Assembly: GCA_964536085.1 (NCBI GenBank)
Contig: CAZHWR010000011.1
Span: 1 to 48,487, forward strand
From: CAZHWR01 sp964536085
GTDB lineage: Bacteria > Bacillota > Clostridia > Oscillospirales > Ruminococcaceae
DNA length: 48,487 bases
Direction: 5' to 3'
Position 1 is the stretch's first letter. The number at the start of each line of letters is the position of its first letter. A model generated the notes under the pieces. That model was not told where the DNA came from. It was given only the letters and a program-made list of their open reading frames with translations, and made no database searches. Position numbers and translations under genes: made by a program. This document shows, piece by piece, positions 8,344 to 16,031 of this stretch.

Positions 8344-9576
8344 CTATTTTAAGCCGTTTTTACGCTTTTCGTCAAGCAGCGCTTTTACCTTTATCGGAAG
8401 CCCGAACAGATTGATAAAGCCCTGCGAATCCATCTGGTCGTAAACATCGTCTTCGCCGAAGGTTGCCACCTCTTCGTCATAAAGCGTATAGGGCGAGGTA
8501 ACTCCCGCGTTGATGATGTTGCCCTTGTAAAGCTTTAATTTAACTTCGCCGGTAACTGTCTCCTGCGTTTTGTCTACAAACGCCGAAAGCGCCTCGCGCA
8601 GAGGAGTATACCACTGACCGTCGTACACGATGTCGGCAAATTTCAAAGCTATCTGCTGTTTGTAGTGCTGAGTTGCCTTGTCGAGGCACAGGGTTTCCAA
8701 AACCTCGTGCGCGTGGTAAAGAATCGTTCCGCCGGGGGTCTCATAAACGCCGCGGGATTTCATTCCCACAAGGCGGTTTTCAACGATGTCCGCCAGCCCG
8801 ATTCCGTTTTTGCCGCCCAAATCATTGAGCTTTGCCACAATGTCCGCGCCTTTCATTTTTTCGCCGTCTACCGCGATGGGAACGCCCTTTTCAAAGCTTA
8901 TTGTAACGTACTCCGGCTTGTCGGGAGCCATTTCGGGAGAAACGCCCATCTCCAAAAAGCCCTCTTTGTTGTACTGCGGCTCGTTTGCGGGATCCTCAAG
9001 ATCAAGTCCTTCGTGTGAAAGATGCCAGAGGTTTTTATCCTTGGAATAGTTGGTTTCGCGGTTGATTTTAAGCGGGATGTTGTGCGCCTCGGCGTAGTCG
9101 ATTTCTTCGTCGCGCGATTTTAAGTTCCAAACACGCCACGGAGCGATTATTTTCATGTTGGGAGCAAACGCCTTTATTGCAAGCTCGAAACGAACCTGAT
9201 CGTTGCCCTTGCCGGTACAGCCGTGGCAGATAGCGTCCGCGCCTTCTTTGATTGCGATTTCGGCGATGCGCTTTGCTATCGGAGGACGTGCGAACGACGT
9301 TCCCAAAAGATACTGATTTTCATAAACGGCTCCCGCTTTAAGAGTCGGGAAAACATAATCCTCGATAAACTCGTCGGTCAAATCTTCTATATAAAGCTTG
9401 GAAGCTCCCGTTTTGATGGCTTTTTCCTCGAGCCCGTCAAGCTCGGTACCCTGACCTACGTTGCCGGAAACCGCTATAACCTCGCAGTTGTCGTAATTTT
9501 CCTTTAACCACGGAATGATAATAGATGTATCCAGTCCGCCGGAGTACGCAAGTACTACTTTTTTAATTTCACTCAT
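8344..9576 (-). CDS. argG: Argininosuccinate synthase
   Basis: A 410-residue ATP-pyrophosphatase-type ligase joining citrulline and aspartate. The P-loop-like AYSGGLDTS is at residues 9-17, with HGCTGKGNDQVRFE near residue 117, both family signatures. GAAAGGA lies about 10 bases upstream of the ATG. It is the first gene of the operon. The 124-base gap to argH holds a hairpin-forming segment around 8296-8324 (TAGTG paired with CACTA, with GCGC inside), which may adjust the amount of downstream message. Confidence 0.97.
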   Translation of the reverse strand: MSEIKKVVLAYSGGLDTSIIIPWLKENYDNCEVIAVSGNVGQGTELDGLEEKAIKTGASKLYIEDLTDEFIEDYVFPTLKAGAVYENQYLLGTSFARPPIAKRIAEIAIKEGADAICHGCTGKGNDQVRFELAIKAFAPNMKIIAPWRVWNLKSRDEEIDYAEAHNIPLKINRETNYSKDKNLWHLSHEGLDLEDPANEPQYNKEGFLEMGVSPEMAPDKPEYVTISFEKGVPIAVDGEKMKGADIVAKLNDLGGKNGIGLADIVENRLVGMKSRGVYETPGGTILYHAHEVLETLCLDKATQHYKQQIALKFADIVYDGQWYTPLREALSAFVDKTQETVTGEVKLKLYKGNIINAGVTSPYTLYDEEVATFGEDDVYDQMDSQGFINLFGLPIKVKALLDEKRKNGLK

Positions 9577-9617
9577 TTGAATCGGTTCCTTTCATTTTTG
9601 CTTGTTTGATATCGGAT

Positions 9618-9679
9618 AGTATATCATATTTTTTATCTTTCATCAATGTATATTATACATAAATAAATGCATAAATCAA
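9618..9679 (-). promoter_or_regulatory. Two overlapping SigA-type promoters of the arg operon
   Basis: Read on the minus strand: TTGATG (9641-9646), 17 bases, TATACT (9618-9623), and further upstream TTGATT (9674-9679), 16 bases, TATAAT (9652-9657). Both point at argG. The ARG-box-like palindromes overlap them. Confidence 0.65.
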
Positions 9680-9702
9680 GAGTTTTATGCATAAACATTC
9701 AA
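9646..9702. promoter_or_regulatory. Tandem ARG-box-like operators (putative ArgR sites)
   Basis: Three related AT-rich palindromic units: ATGTATATTATACAT at 9646-9660 (7-bp arms, perfect), ATGCATAAA at 9667-9675 mirrored by TTTATGCAT at 9684-9692 (8-base gap), and TGCATAAACATTCA at 9688-9701, which differs from the ArgR half-site consensus TGAATWWWWATTCA at one informative position. They overlap both promoter elements of argG, the arrangement expected for repression by ArgR/AhrC. The regulator gene itself is not in the window. Assignment to ArgR is inference from consensus and gene context. Confidence 0.55.
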
Positions 9703-9780
9703 GTTTATTAATATTGCACTGTTTTTTTGTTTGAGTTACTTTATTATTAGGTATTTTGAAAATAAAATTTCATTTTTAAA

Positions 9781-9808
9781 TTGATTTTGAATCAAAAAGT
9801 GGTATACT
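9781..9808 (+). promoter_or_regulatory. Promoter of the flavin reductase-like gene with a palindrome over the -35 element
   Basis: TTGATT (9781-9786), 16 bases, TATACT (9803-9808). The -35 hexamer is one arm of a perfect inverted repeat TTGATT-TTG-AATCAA (9781-9795), a plausible operator. Confidence 0.6.
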
Positions 9809-9870
9809 AAAAACGTATATAAAATATCATGTATATGCGGCATAACGCTTATGAAAGGAATGATTTCAAC

Positions 9871-10365
9871 ATGAAAAGAATCGATATTATGAGTCTCGGA
9901 GACAATCCGTTTAAAATGATAGGAAAAGACTGGTTGCTCATTACAGCAGGCACCGAGGACAAATACAACACTATGACGGCAAGCTGGGGGCAAATCGGTG
10001 TTTTGTGGCACAAAAATGTCGCTACGATTTACATAAGGCCTCAAAGATACACTAAAGAATTTGTCGACGCGAACGACGTTTTCACCCTTTCGGTATTGCC
10101 TGAAGAATACCGCCCGGCATTACAGTTCTGCGGCACGAAATCCGGCAGGGACTACGACAAGGCCAAGGAAACCGGGTTAACGCCCGTTTCAGTGGACGGT
10201 TCGGTCGCGTTTTCACAGGCAAGGCTTGTTCTCGTATGCAAAAAGCTATATGAAGACACTATAAAGCCTGAAAATTTCATTGACAAATCAATTGATTCAA
10301 ACTACTCCTTAAAAGACTATCACACTATGTATATCGCCGAAATAACCGCCGCGTACCAAAATTAA
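9871..10365 (+). CDS. Flavin reductase-like (FMN-binding split-barrel) protein
   Basis: A 164-residue protein of the flavin reductase-like family. Motifs include NTMTASWGQIGVLW (residues 34-47), which forms the FMN pocket in this fold, and RPQRYT followed by FTLSVLPE. Members bind FMN and reduce free flavin or act in small redox reactions; the natural substrate cannot be told. The start at 9871 is chosen for GAAAGGA about 11 bases upstream; an in-frame ATG at 9829 lacks a ribosome binding site. It is transcribed divergently from argG. Confidence 0.85.
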   Translation: MKRIDIMSLGDNPFKMIGKDWLLITAGTEDKYNTMTASWGQIGVLWHKNVATIYIRPQRYTKEFVDANDVFTLSVLPEEYRPALQFCGTKSGRDYDKAKETGLTPVSVDGSVAFSQARLVLVCKKLYEDTIKPENFIDKSIDSNYSLKDYHTMYIAEITAAYQN

Positions 10366-10423
10366 TCCAAAGCCTTAACTCAAAACCACGCCGTACCTAA
10401 AAGAAAGGAAACCAAAAACCACC

Positions 10424-12947
10424 ATGCGACGTTTAAAAAAATATCTTGCGGGGATGCTGACGGCATTTGCCGGAATGATTTTGCTCTGTACGATTGTGTC
10501 GGCAAGCGAAATATCCGTTTCCCCAAGCGGCGATAAAACCGGTGCTACTGACGCACTGAATATCCAAAATGCACTGAACAAAGCCGTAGGCGCTTCCGAC
10601 ACCACTGTGATAAATCTTTCTTTAGGCAGCTATTATATTAACAAACGGCTGGTCGTCAAGGCGGACAACACCACCATAAAGGCGCCGCAGTCCGCCGTCG
10701 TTACACAACTGACTGCGGGAACCGGAATAATAAGGAATCTTCCCTCGCAGGGCGGCTATGACGACATCAAAAACATCACTATCGACGGCGGCACATGGGT
10801 TGGCAGTACGGCGGTGTCAAGCGGAGGATATTCAAGCTTTCACTTTTCCCACGCACAGAACATCACAATAAAAAACGCGGTTATTAAAGATAATTTCNNN
10901 NNNNNNNAAGGGTCATCTCATCGAATTTGCGGGAGCGAAAAACTCCGTTGTTACAAACTGCACGCTGGGCGGAAAATATGCGACGGACAACGCCTCCTCC
11001 GCCGACGAAGCAATTCAGCTCGACGTCACGCACAATGAAAATCTGGTTGGCAACTTAGGAGCGGATGAATCAAATTACGACACTATTTATGACGACACCG
11101 CCTGCGATAATATCCAAATCACCAACAATACCATCAGTTTTTCCCGCGGGGTCGGCTCACACTCAAAGATCGACAATCATCCGCATACAAATATAACCAT
11201 AAGCGGAAATACAATTACCGCAGACGACTGCGGAATACTGATTTACAACTACTATTATTCAAAAATATTCAACAACACTATAACATCCTCGTCCAACGGC
11301 ATCACCGTTAGGACATATTTAAACGGCACCTACTATAAAGCCAACAAAACAGACGAAGCACGCAGTATAAAGGACGAAACAAATTACGGACTTCAGATAT
11401 ACCAAAACACTCTGAACTCCTGCAAAGGACGCGCCATTAATATCAGCGGCACAAAAGACTACCCTGTTTATTATTTAATTATCAATAACAATAAAATAAA
11501 TAAAACCGGCGCGTCCTCAATCGTGCTGGACAACGCCTATAAAACCACACTCAGCGGGAACAGCATTTCAAGCTCCGGCTCGCTCGACGCCTCCTCCGCC
11601 TCCTACGGCATAGTCGTTATGAGCGGAACTCACAATAACATTTTAAAAAACACCGTTTCCTCCTGCACCGAAAGCGGAATACGTCTTTCAAACGCCGCAT
11701 TTTCCACGCTTAGCCAAAACGCCGTTACCTCGGCAAAGAAAAACGGCTTGGTTTTGCAAAGCTCAAGCTACAGCGTCACAGTCACGTCGAATAAAATAAC
11801 CTCGGCGGCGTCAATAGGAATACGAATAACAGGAGGCTCATACAACAGCATTGTCAAAAGCAATACGATAAGCAAATCCGGCGAACGCGGGATATCGGTC
11901 GACGCAAGCGCAGGAGTTGAGCTAAACGGAAATAAAATCGATACTACGGCAAGCTACGGTATCCATGTGTATTCAAACTCGCCCGACTGCAAGGTGGTTT
12001 TAAACAAAATCACAAACGCAAAATCAAACGGCATTCAGGTCAGCAGCGGCTGCTCAAATACGCAGATCACTTCAAACACTGTAAGCGCCCCAAACGGTCA
12101 TGGAATAAGCATACTTTCAGCTACAAATGTTTACGTTTATAAAAATACCGTCACCTCCCCAAAAGGGCACGGTATCTGCGTTTCAAAAGCGCAAAATGCT
12201 TCCGTCGGCTCAAACACCGTTAAAAACGGCAAAAAAAACGGGATTTATTTCACCTCTTCCCCCAATTCAAACGCGGTTTCAAACACGATAAGCAAATGCT
12301 CGCTAAACGGCATATCCGTTTATAACGGCACCTGTATTCTGAAAATAAACACAATAAAACAATGCAAAAATAACGGGATTTATTTAAACCGTTCACAAAA
12401 CTCAACTGTTTCAAGAAATGTTATTAATAAGAATAAGCTGCGCGGAATAAGAGTGACCAATAAATCCATCGGAGTATATATTGCCTGCAACTTCCTTTCC
12501 GGCAATACAGCCGACGGTATCATGCTCGACGGCTCAAACAGCGCGCTGATATCAAACAATACTATTCAAGGCTCTGTCAAGCGGTGCGGTATCAGCCTTT
12601 ACTCCTGCAAAAACGGCCGCATAGTCAAAAACGCTGTGAGCGGAAGCTACCTATACGGCATTTATGCAGCGTCTACCGTCAAAAGCTGCAACGTCAAGGC
12701 CATGGCGGCACCGGCTGCGGATAAAATCACCGCGGATAGCACTAAAAAAGCAAAAATCTCCGGCTCATGCGAGAAAAAATGCACCGTCAAGGTCAATGTC
12801 GGAAAAAAGACCTACAACACCAAAAAGGTAAAGGATCACAAGGATCAGTTCAAAACAAAAAAATCGGTTAAAATAAGCAAAAAGGCAAAAGTCAGCCTTA
12901 TCCAAACAGACAAGGCGAAAAACAGCTTTACAAAACAGGTTAAATAG
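10424..12947 (+). CDS. Secreted right-handed parallel beta-helix protein, interrupted by an assembly gap
   Basis: The first part (10424-10897, about 158 residues) begins with a signal peptide (MRRLKKYLAGMLTAFAG..., cleavage likely after VSA) and continues into pectate-lyase-type beta-helix coils. The second part (from 10911, about 678 residues) resumes in another frame with GHLIEFAGAKNS and contains some 20 coils of the pattern N-x-I-x-x-N-x-I-S-x-S-x-x-N-G-I, typical of NosD/CASH or PbH1 repeats, as in polysaccharide lyases and tailspike-like proteins. The C-terminal 75 residues, rich in lysine, look like an Ig-like (Big_6-type) domain. The two halves are one gene: the frame change falls exactly at the ten-N gap, which is a placeholder of arbitrary length. 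No catalytic residues can be assigned, so polysaccharide lyase, hydrolase or plain adhesin are all possible. Confidence 0.8.
10898..10907. other. Assembly gap of ten N
   Basis: Ten consecutive N inside the beta-helix gene. The reading frame before and after differs, so the true missing length is unknown and is not ten bases if the gene is intact. Confidence 0.98.
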
Positions 12948-12950
12948 CAA

Positions 12951-12980
12951 AAACAGGCGGAAAATTCCGCCTGTTTTTTT
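12951..12980 (+). terminator. Rho-independent terminator after the beta-helix gene
   Basis: Hairpin AACAGGCGGA / TCCGCCTGTT with a short loop, followed by seven T. It can also partly serve the convergent kinase gene. Confidence 0.85.
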
Positions 12981-13000
12981 ATATATAACCGCAAATAATA

Positions 13001-13864
13001 TTACAGTGGTCTGTATCCCATTAACGTTTGCGGTTGAGTAAGCCACACCAGCGTTTTTTCAAGCATAACGCCATATCGCGGATCGGTCGAATAGCTGAAC
13101 GTCGTGTTTATAGCGTATTCCAAAAAACGCGTCGCCCGCTCCATCGCTATCGGAAGGCTGTCATCCCTCAAAATCGAGCCTATCACAACCGAGGCGAAAA
13201 TATCGCCTGTTCCCGGATACGCGACCGGAAGATAATCGTAATCCACCCGCCAAAACATATTTCTATCGCTGTCGTATCCCAGATTTGCGGTTTTGCCGTC
13301 CGCCATGAAAACGCCCGTTATTATAACAAATTTCGGACCTTTTTCAGCAAGCCGCACCAGCATGCTTTTCGCCTGCGACTGCATAAGCGGCGATTCCGAA
13401 TAGCTTTCACCCAAAAGCATATACGCTTCGGTTAAATTCGGGGTTATCATATCCGCTTCAGACACAAGCCTCGCCATTCTCGAACGAAGCTGTTCGGTGC
13501 AGGTTTTATACGGCTTACCGTGGTCGCCCATAACAGGGTCGACAACCGCCAGAGCGTTTTTATACTCGTGAATAAACTGCACGCAGTGATCAATCTGCTC
13601 GGTCGAACCCAAAAATCCGCTGTAAACGCAGTCAAAACCGATTTCAAGCGTTTTGTAATGCTCGAGCGCGGGAACTATATAATCGCTCAAATCGCGAAAC
13701 ACCGTTTCGCCAAGTCCGCCTGTGTGGGACGACAAAACTGCCGTCGGCACCGGGCAAACCTGATGCCCCATTATTGAAAGCGACGGCAGTATGACCGTCA
13801 GCGAACATCTCCCGAAGCCGGAAAGGTCGTGAATCGCGGCAATTCTTTTTTGAGATGAAATCAT
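13001..13864 (-). CDS. Pyridoxamine kinase (PfkB-like/PdxK-PdxY family)
   Basis: A 287-residue ribokinase-fold kinase expected to phosphorylate pyridoxal or pyridoxamine for vitamin B6 salvage. Start IAAIHDLSGFGRCSLTV and PTAVLSSHTGG (near residue 40) are characteristic of the clostridial pyridoxamine kinase group; VDPVMGDHGKPY near residue 115 and the anion-hole/catalytic segment PGTGDIFASV near residue 217 (base Asp in GTGD) are clear. ATG at 13864 is used because GGAGAG is 8 bases upstream; an ATG two codons earlier at 13870 is too close to it. Single gene, convergent with the beta-helix gene. Confidence 0.9.
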   Translation of the reverse strand: MISSQKRIAAIHDLSGFGRCSLTVILPSLSIMGHQVCPVPTAVLSSHTGGLGETVFRDLSDYIVPALEHYKTLEIGFDCVYSGFLGSTEQIDHCVQFIHEYKNALAVVDPVMGDHGKPYKTCTEQLRSRMARLVSEADMITPNLTEAYMLLGESYSESPLMQSQAKSMLVRLAEKGPKFVIITGVFMADGKTANLGYDSDRNMFWRVDYDYLPVAYPGTGDIFASVVIGSILRDDSLPIAMERATRFLEYAINTTFSYSTDPRYGVMLEKTLVWLTQPQTLMGYRPL

Positions 13865-14063
13865 ATGCATATCTCTCCGTTTTGCCGCAAAGCGAAAAAC
13901 TTATACGGCAGAATATGCAAATATTGTAGCACAAAAAAATACCGCAGGCAAGGGCGGATTCCCTCAAATAACAGCATCCAAAGGCTTCCCGCGGTTTTTG
14001 GAAGTTATTCGCTGCCCAGCGTGTCGATGAATCGACAACGCTTTTGGACGGGACAACCGAATT

Positions 14064-14155
14064 GCTGCGGCTTTTGCAAAGCCTTGCTTTCTGTGCGCCG
14101 ATTCGGCGCATTTTCCCTTGCCAATACCGCCCTTTCTCTTGCAAAACCGCGGCGC
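14064..14155. repeat. Inverted-repeat intergenic element without a gene
   Basis: The 13871-14287 interval has no convincing gene. Inside it, GCGGCTTTTGCAA near 14067-14079 is nearly mirrored by TTGCAAAACCGCGGC near 14140-14153, with a short hairpin GCGCCGATTCGGCGC (14095-14109) between them. The composition is GC-richer than the adjacent spacer. This fits a folded RNA or a dispersed intergenic repeat (REP/MITE-like), but only one copy is seen here. Short ORFs that cross it on both strands lack ribosome binding sites. Confidence 0.35.
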
Positions 14156-14287
14156 ATGTCCGCAATTTTGATTATTTAAAGCATTTGTATAACATAACAA
14201 TACAGGTAAATTATGCTTTTCGACAGACTGTGTTATTATCCGCGGCATTTAAGGCAAAATAATAAAAACGGGCAAAGGAGGGATAAT

Positions 14288-14470
14288 ATGAAAAGCTCAT
14301 CGGCTATGAACATCGCAAAGGGCGCGGCAGTCGGTCTTGCGGCGGGAGCGGCGGCATATGCTTTGGTATGCAACAAGAACAGCACCGTCAAAAAGCTCAA
14401 AAAAAACGCCGGAAAAGCCATGAAATCCGTGGGTCACATGGTCGACAATATGTCGTATATGATGAAGTAA
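14288..14470 (+). CDS. Small hypothetical membrane-associated protein
   Basis: A 60-residue protein with a glycine/alanine-rich hydrophobic segment (residues 11-27) that could be a single membrane helix, followed by a basic part (KKLKKNAGKAMKS) and a methionine-rich tail MVDNMSYMMK. AAAGGAGGG is five bases upstream of the ATG, one of the best ribosome binding sites in the window, so the gene is very likely real and well expressed. The layout resembles small YtxH-like or stress-related membrane proteins of Firmicutes, but no family is recognised with certainty. Confidence 0.75.
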   Translation: MKSSSAMNIAKGAAVGLAAGAAAYALVCNKNSTVKKLKKNAGKAMKSVGHMVDNMSYMMK

Positions 14471-14535
14471 AACCAATTGTAAAAAATAAACAGTTTACCA
14501 TTTTTATCAGTGTGCGATTTGTCTAAAATTATTCA

Positions 14536-14564
14536 TTGTAATTTCGGCGTTTTTCCTTTACAAT
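14536..14564 (+). promoter_or_regulatory. Probable promoter of the purine operon
   Basis: TTGTAA (14536-14541), 17 bases, TACAAT (14559-14564). Transcription would begin near 14571 and give a leader of about 188 nucleotides ahead of purE. Confidence 0.55.
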
Positions 14565-14605
14565 TAAAGTATAGGATTTAGAGAAAATATAGGAGTGACG
14601 GTAAC

Positions 14606-14707
14606 ATGTATTTTTTGCATGGATGCAAAAACAAAACTCTTTGTATTCTCTCTATAACTGCGCAAAATTGCAAATCCGCACTGGCGCACAATACCTGCCG
14701 CGAATAA
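14606..14707 (+). CDS. Putative 33-residue leader peptide of the purine operon
   Basis: An ATG with AGGAG ten bases upstream opens a 33-codon frame, with the peptide running from MYFLHGCKNKTLC to LAHNTCRE. Its TAA stop (14705-14707) is the last triplet of the 5' arm of the terminator hairpin, so a ribosome finishing here would break the terminator. It contains four cysteines, three lysines, three asparagines and two histidines. No known family is recognised. It could be a regulatory leader peptide or a small protein; coding is inferred from the ribosome binding site and from the fit of its stop to the terminator. Confidence 0.45.
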   Translation: MYFLHGCKNKTLCILSITAQNCKSALAHNTCRE

Positions 14708-14730
14708 TATTTATTCGCGGCTTTTATTTA
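14697..14730 (+). terminator. Terminator hairpin in the purine leader (attenuator)
   Basis: Perfect 11-bp stem GCCGCGAATAA (14697-14707) / TTATTCGCGGC (14711-14721) with a 3-base loop, then TTTTATTTA. It lies upstream of purE and downstream of the promoter, so it must be bypassed for the operon to be read. Confidence 0.75.
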
Positions 14731-14758
14731 TCACTGCGAAAAGGAAGGAAACAACGTT

Positions 14759-15241
14759 ATGAAAAAAGTCGCCGTAATCATGGGAAGCGACAGTGATCTG
14801 CCGGTTGTAAAGCCCGCTGTCGACACATTAAGGTCTTTTGATATTCCCGTAGAAGCACATATTATCTCCGCTCACAGAACTCCCGAGGCCGCGGGTGATT
14901 TTTCCAAAAACGCGCGCAAAAACGGCTTCGGAGTTATAATCGCCGCTGCCGGAAAGGCCGCGCACTTAGCGGGCGTTTTAGCGGCTCACACAACAGTACC
15001 CGTTATAGGAATACCGATAAAATCCTCCACGCTCGACGGACTCGACGCGCTTTTGGCGACAGTCCAGATGCCAAAAGGCATCCCGGTAGCAACCGTAGCG
15101 ATAGACGGCGCGGCGAACGCTGCCATTTTAGCGGCGCAGATACTGGGCGTGTCGGACGGCAAAATCGAAGCTCAGCTTGAACAAATGAAGCTCGACATGG
15201 AGCGCGAGGTAATCGAAAAAGACAGCAAGCTGTCCGTATAA
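14759..15241 (+). CDS. purE: 5-(carboxyamino)imidazole ribonucleotide mutase / AIR carboxylase PurE
   Basis: A 160-residue PurE. MGSDSDLP (residues 9-16) and the catalytic-histidine motif SAHRTPE (near residue 42) are typical of class I enzymes; AAAGKAAHLAGVLA near residue 73 is the CO2/substrate loop. Class I PurE works with PurK, which is not in this operon. The C-terminus (MEREVIEKDSKLSV) resembles class II sequences, so direct AIR carboxylation cannot be excluded. AAGGAAGG sits about ten bases upstream. First structural gene of the operon. Confidence 0.95.
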   Translation: MKKVAVIMGSDSDLPVVKPAVDTLRSFDIPVEAHIISAHRTPEAAGDFSKNARKNGFGVIIAAAGKAAHLAGVLAAHTTVPVIGIPIKSSTLDGLDALLATVQMPKGIPVATVAIDGAANAAILAAQILGVSDGKIEAQLEQMKLDMEREVIEKDSKLSV

Positions 15242-15277
15242 TCAACAATTATTATTTCAGAAAGGAATGTTAAAATA

Positions 15278-15985
15278 ATGGAAAAGCTCAATCAGTTGTA
15301 TGAAGGAAAAGCAAAAAGGGTTTTCGCCACAGACGATCCCGACGTTGTCATTGTCGATTATAAGGACGACGCAACGGCTTTTAACGGTGAGAAAAAAGGA
15401 ACGATTTTAGGTAAAGGCGCTATTAACAACCGCATGACCAACATCGTTTTACAGCTTATCGAAAAAGCAGGCGTTCCCACTCATTACATAAAAGAACTGA
15501 GTGACAGGGAAACAGCGGTTAAAAAGGTTGATATAGTTCCGCTCGAAGTTATCGTGCGCAATGTCGCCGCCGGGAGCTTTTCCAAAAAGCTCGGCGTAGA
15601 AGAAGGCCGCGAGCTTTTGTGCCCCACCTTTGAATTTTCGTATAAAAACGACGATTTGGGCGATCCGTTCATTAACGATTCCTACGCGCTCGCGCTCGGT
15701 CTTGCAACACAGGAAGAGATCGACACCATCCGTGACTACACCATGAAGGTCAACGAAATTCTAAAGGAATTTTTCTTAAAGGCAAACATAAAGCTCATAG
15801 ATTTTAAAATCGAGTTCGGACGGTTCCACGGCAAAATAATCTTGGCGGACGAAATCTCGCCCGATACCTGCCGCCTGTGGGACGTTGACACAAACGAAAA
15901 GCTCGATAAAGACCGCTTCCGCAGAGATTTGGGCAATGTTGAGGAAGCGTACAACGAGGTTATGAGCCGTCTGCTCGGCGAATAA
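15278..15985 (+). CDS. purC: Phosphoribosylaminoimidazole-succinocarboxamide synthase
   Basis: A 235-residue SAICAR synthetase, joining CAIR with aspartate using ATP. The N-terminal QLYEGKAKRVF and the segment DYKDDATAFNGEK (nucleotide pocket, residues 27-39) are diagnostic, as are EVIVRNVAAGSF near residue 90 and ADEISPDTCRLWD near residue 190. Length is the bacterial standard. GAAAGGA lies upstream; it is 36 bases after purE in the operon. Confidence 0.96.
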   Translation: MEKLNQLYEGKAKRVFATDDPDVVIVDYKDDATAFNGEKKGTILGKGAINNRMTNIVLQLIEKAGVPTHYIKELSDRETAVKKVDIVPLEVIVRNVAAGSFSKKLGVEEGRELLCPTFEFSYKNDDLGDPFINDSYALALGLATQEEIDTIRDYTMKVNEILKEFFLKANIKLIDFKIEFGRFHGKIILADEISPDTCRLWDVDTNEKLDKDRFRRDLGNVEEAYNEVMSRLLGE

Positions 15986-16031
15986 TTCTGCTATAATCAC
16001 TCGCATCTATAAAAAAGGAACGGTTAAAGTC

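Larger units (their letters stand above)
14571..14758 (+). promoter_or_regulatory. Structured leader of the purine operon, probable attenuator
   Basis: The leader can form a long stem: TAGAGAAAATA (14579-14589) pairs at 10 of 11 positions with TATTCTCTCTA (14644-14654), and the adjoining AGGAGT (14591-14596), the ribosome binding site of the leader ORF, pairs with ACTCTT (14636-14641). Inside is a perfect hairpin TTTTTGCAT-GG-ATGCAAAAA (14612-14631). Next comes TGCGC/GCGCA (about 14659-14688), then a rho-independent terminator. This is neither the purine (xpt-type), the ZTP (pfl), nor the PRPP/ykkC riboswitch as far as their conserved cores can be looked for by eye. It looks like a regulatory leader where ORF translation and termination are linked. 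Confidence 0.6.

Noticed and set aside
10898..10907. True frameshift or pseudogene in the beta-helix gene
   Set aside because: The frame change coincides exactly with the N run, so it reflects an unknown gap length and not a mutation.
13964..14262. Overlapping ORFs on both strands in the spacer after the pyridoxamine kinase gene
   Set aside because: No ribosome binding sites, unusual cysteine/arginine-rich composition, and they run across the inverted-repeat element.
14571..14758. Known riboswitch (purine, PRPP/ykkC or ZTP) in the purine leader
   Set aside because: The conserved core sequences of these classes are not visible; the stems and leader ORF give a different picture. A covariance-model search would settle it.
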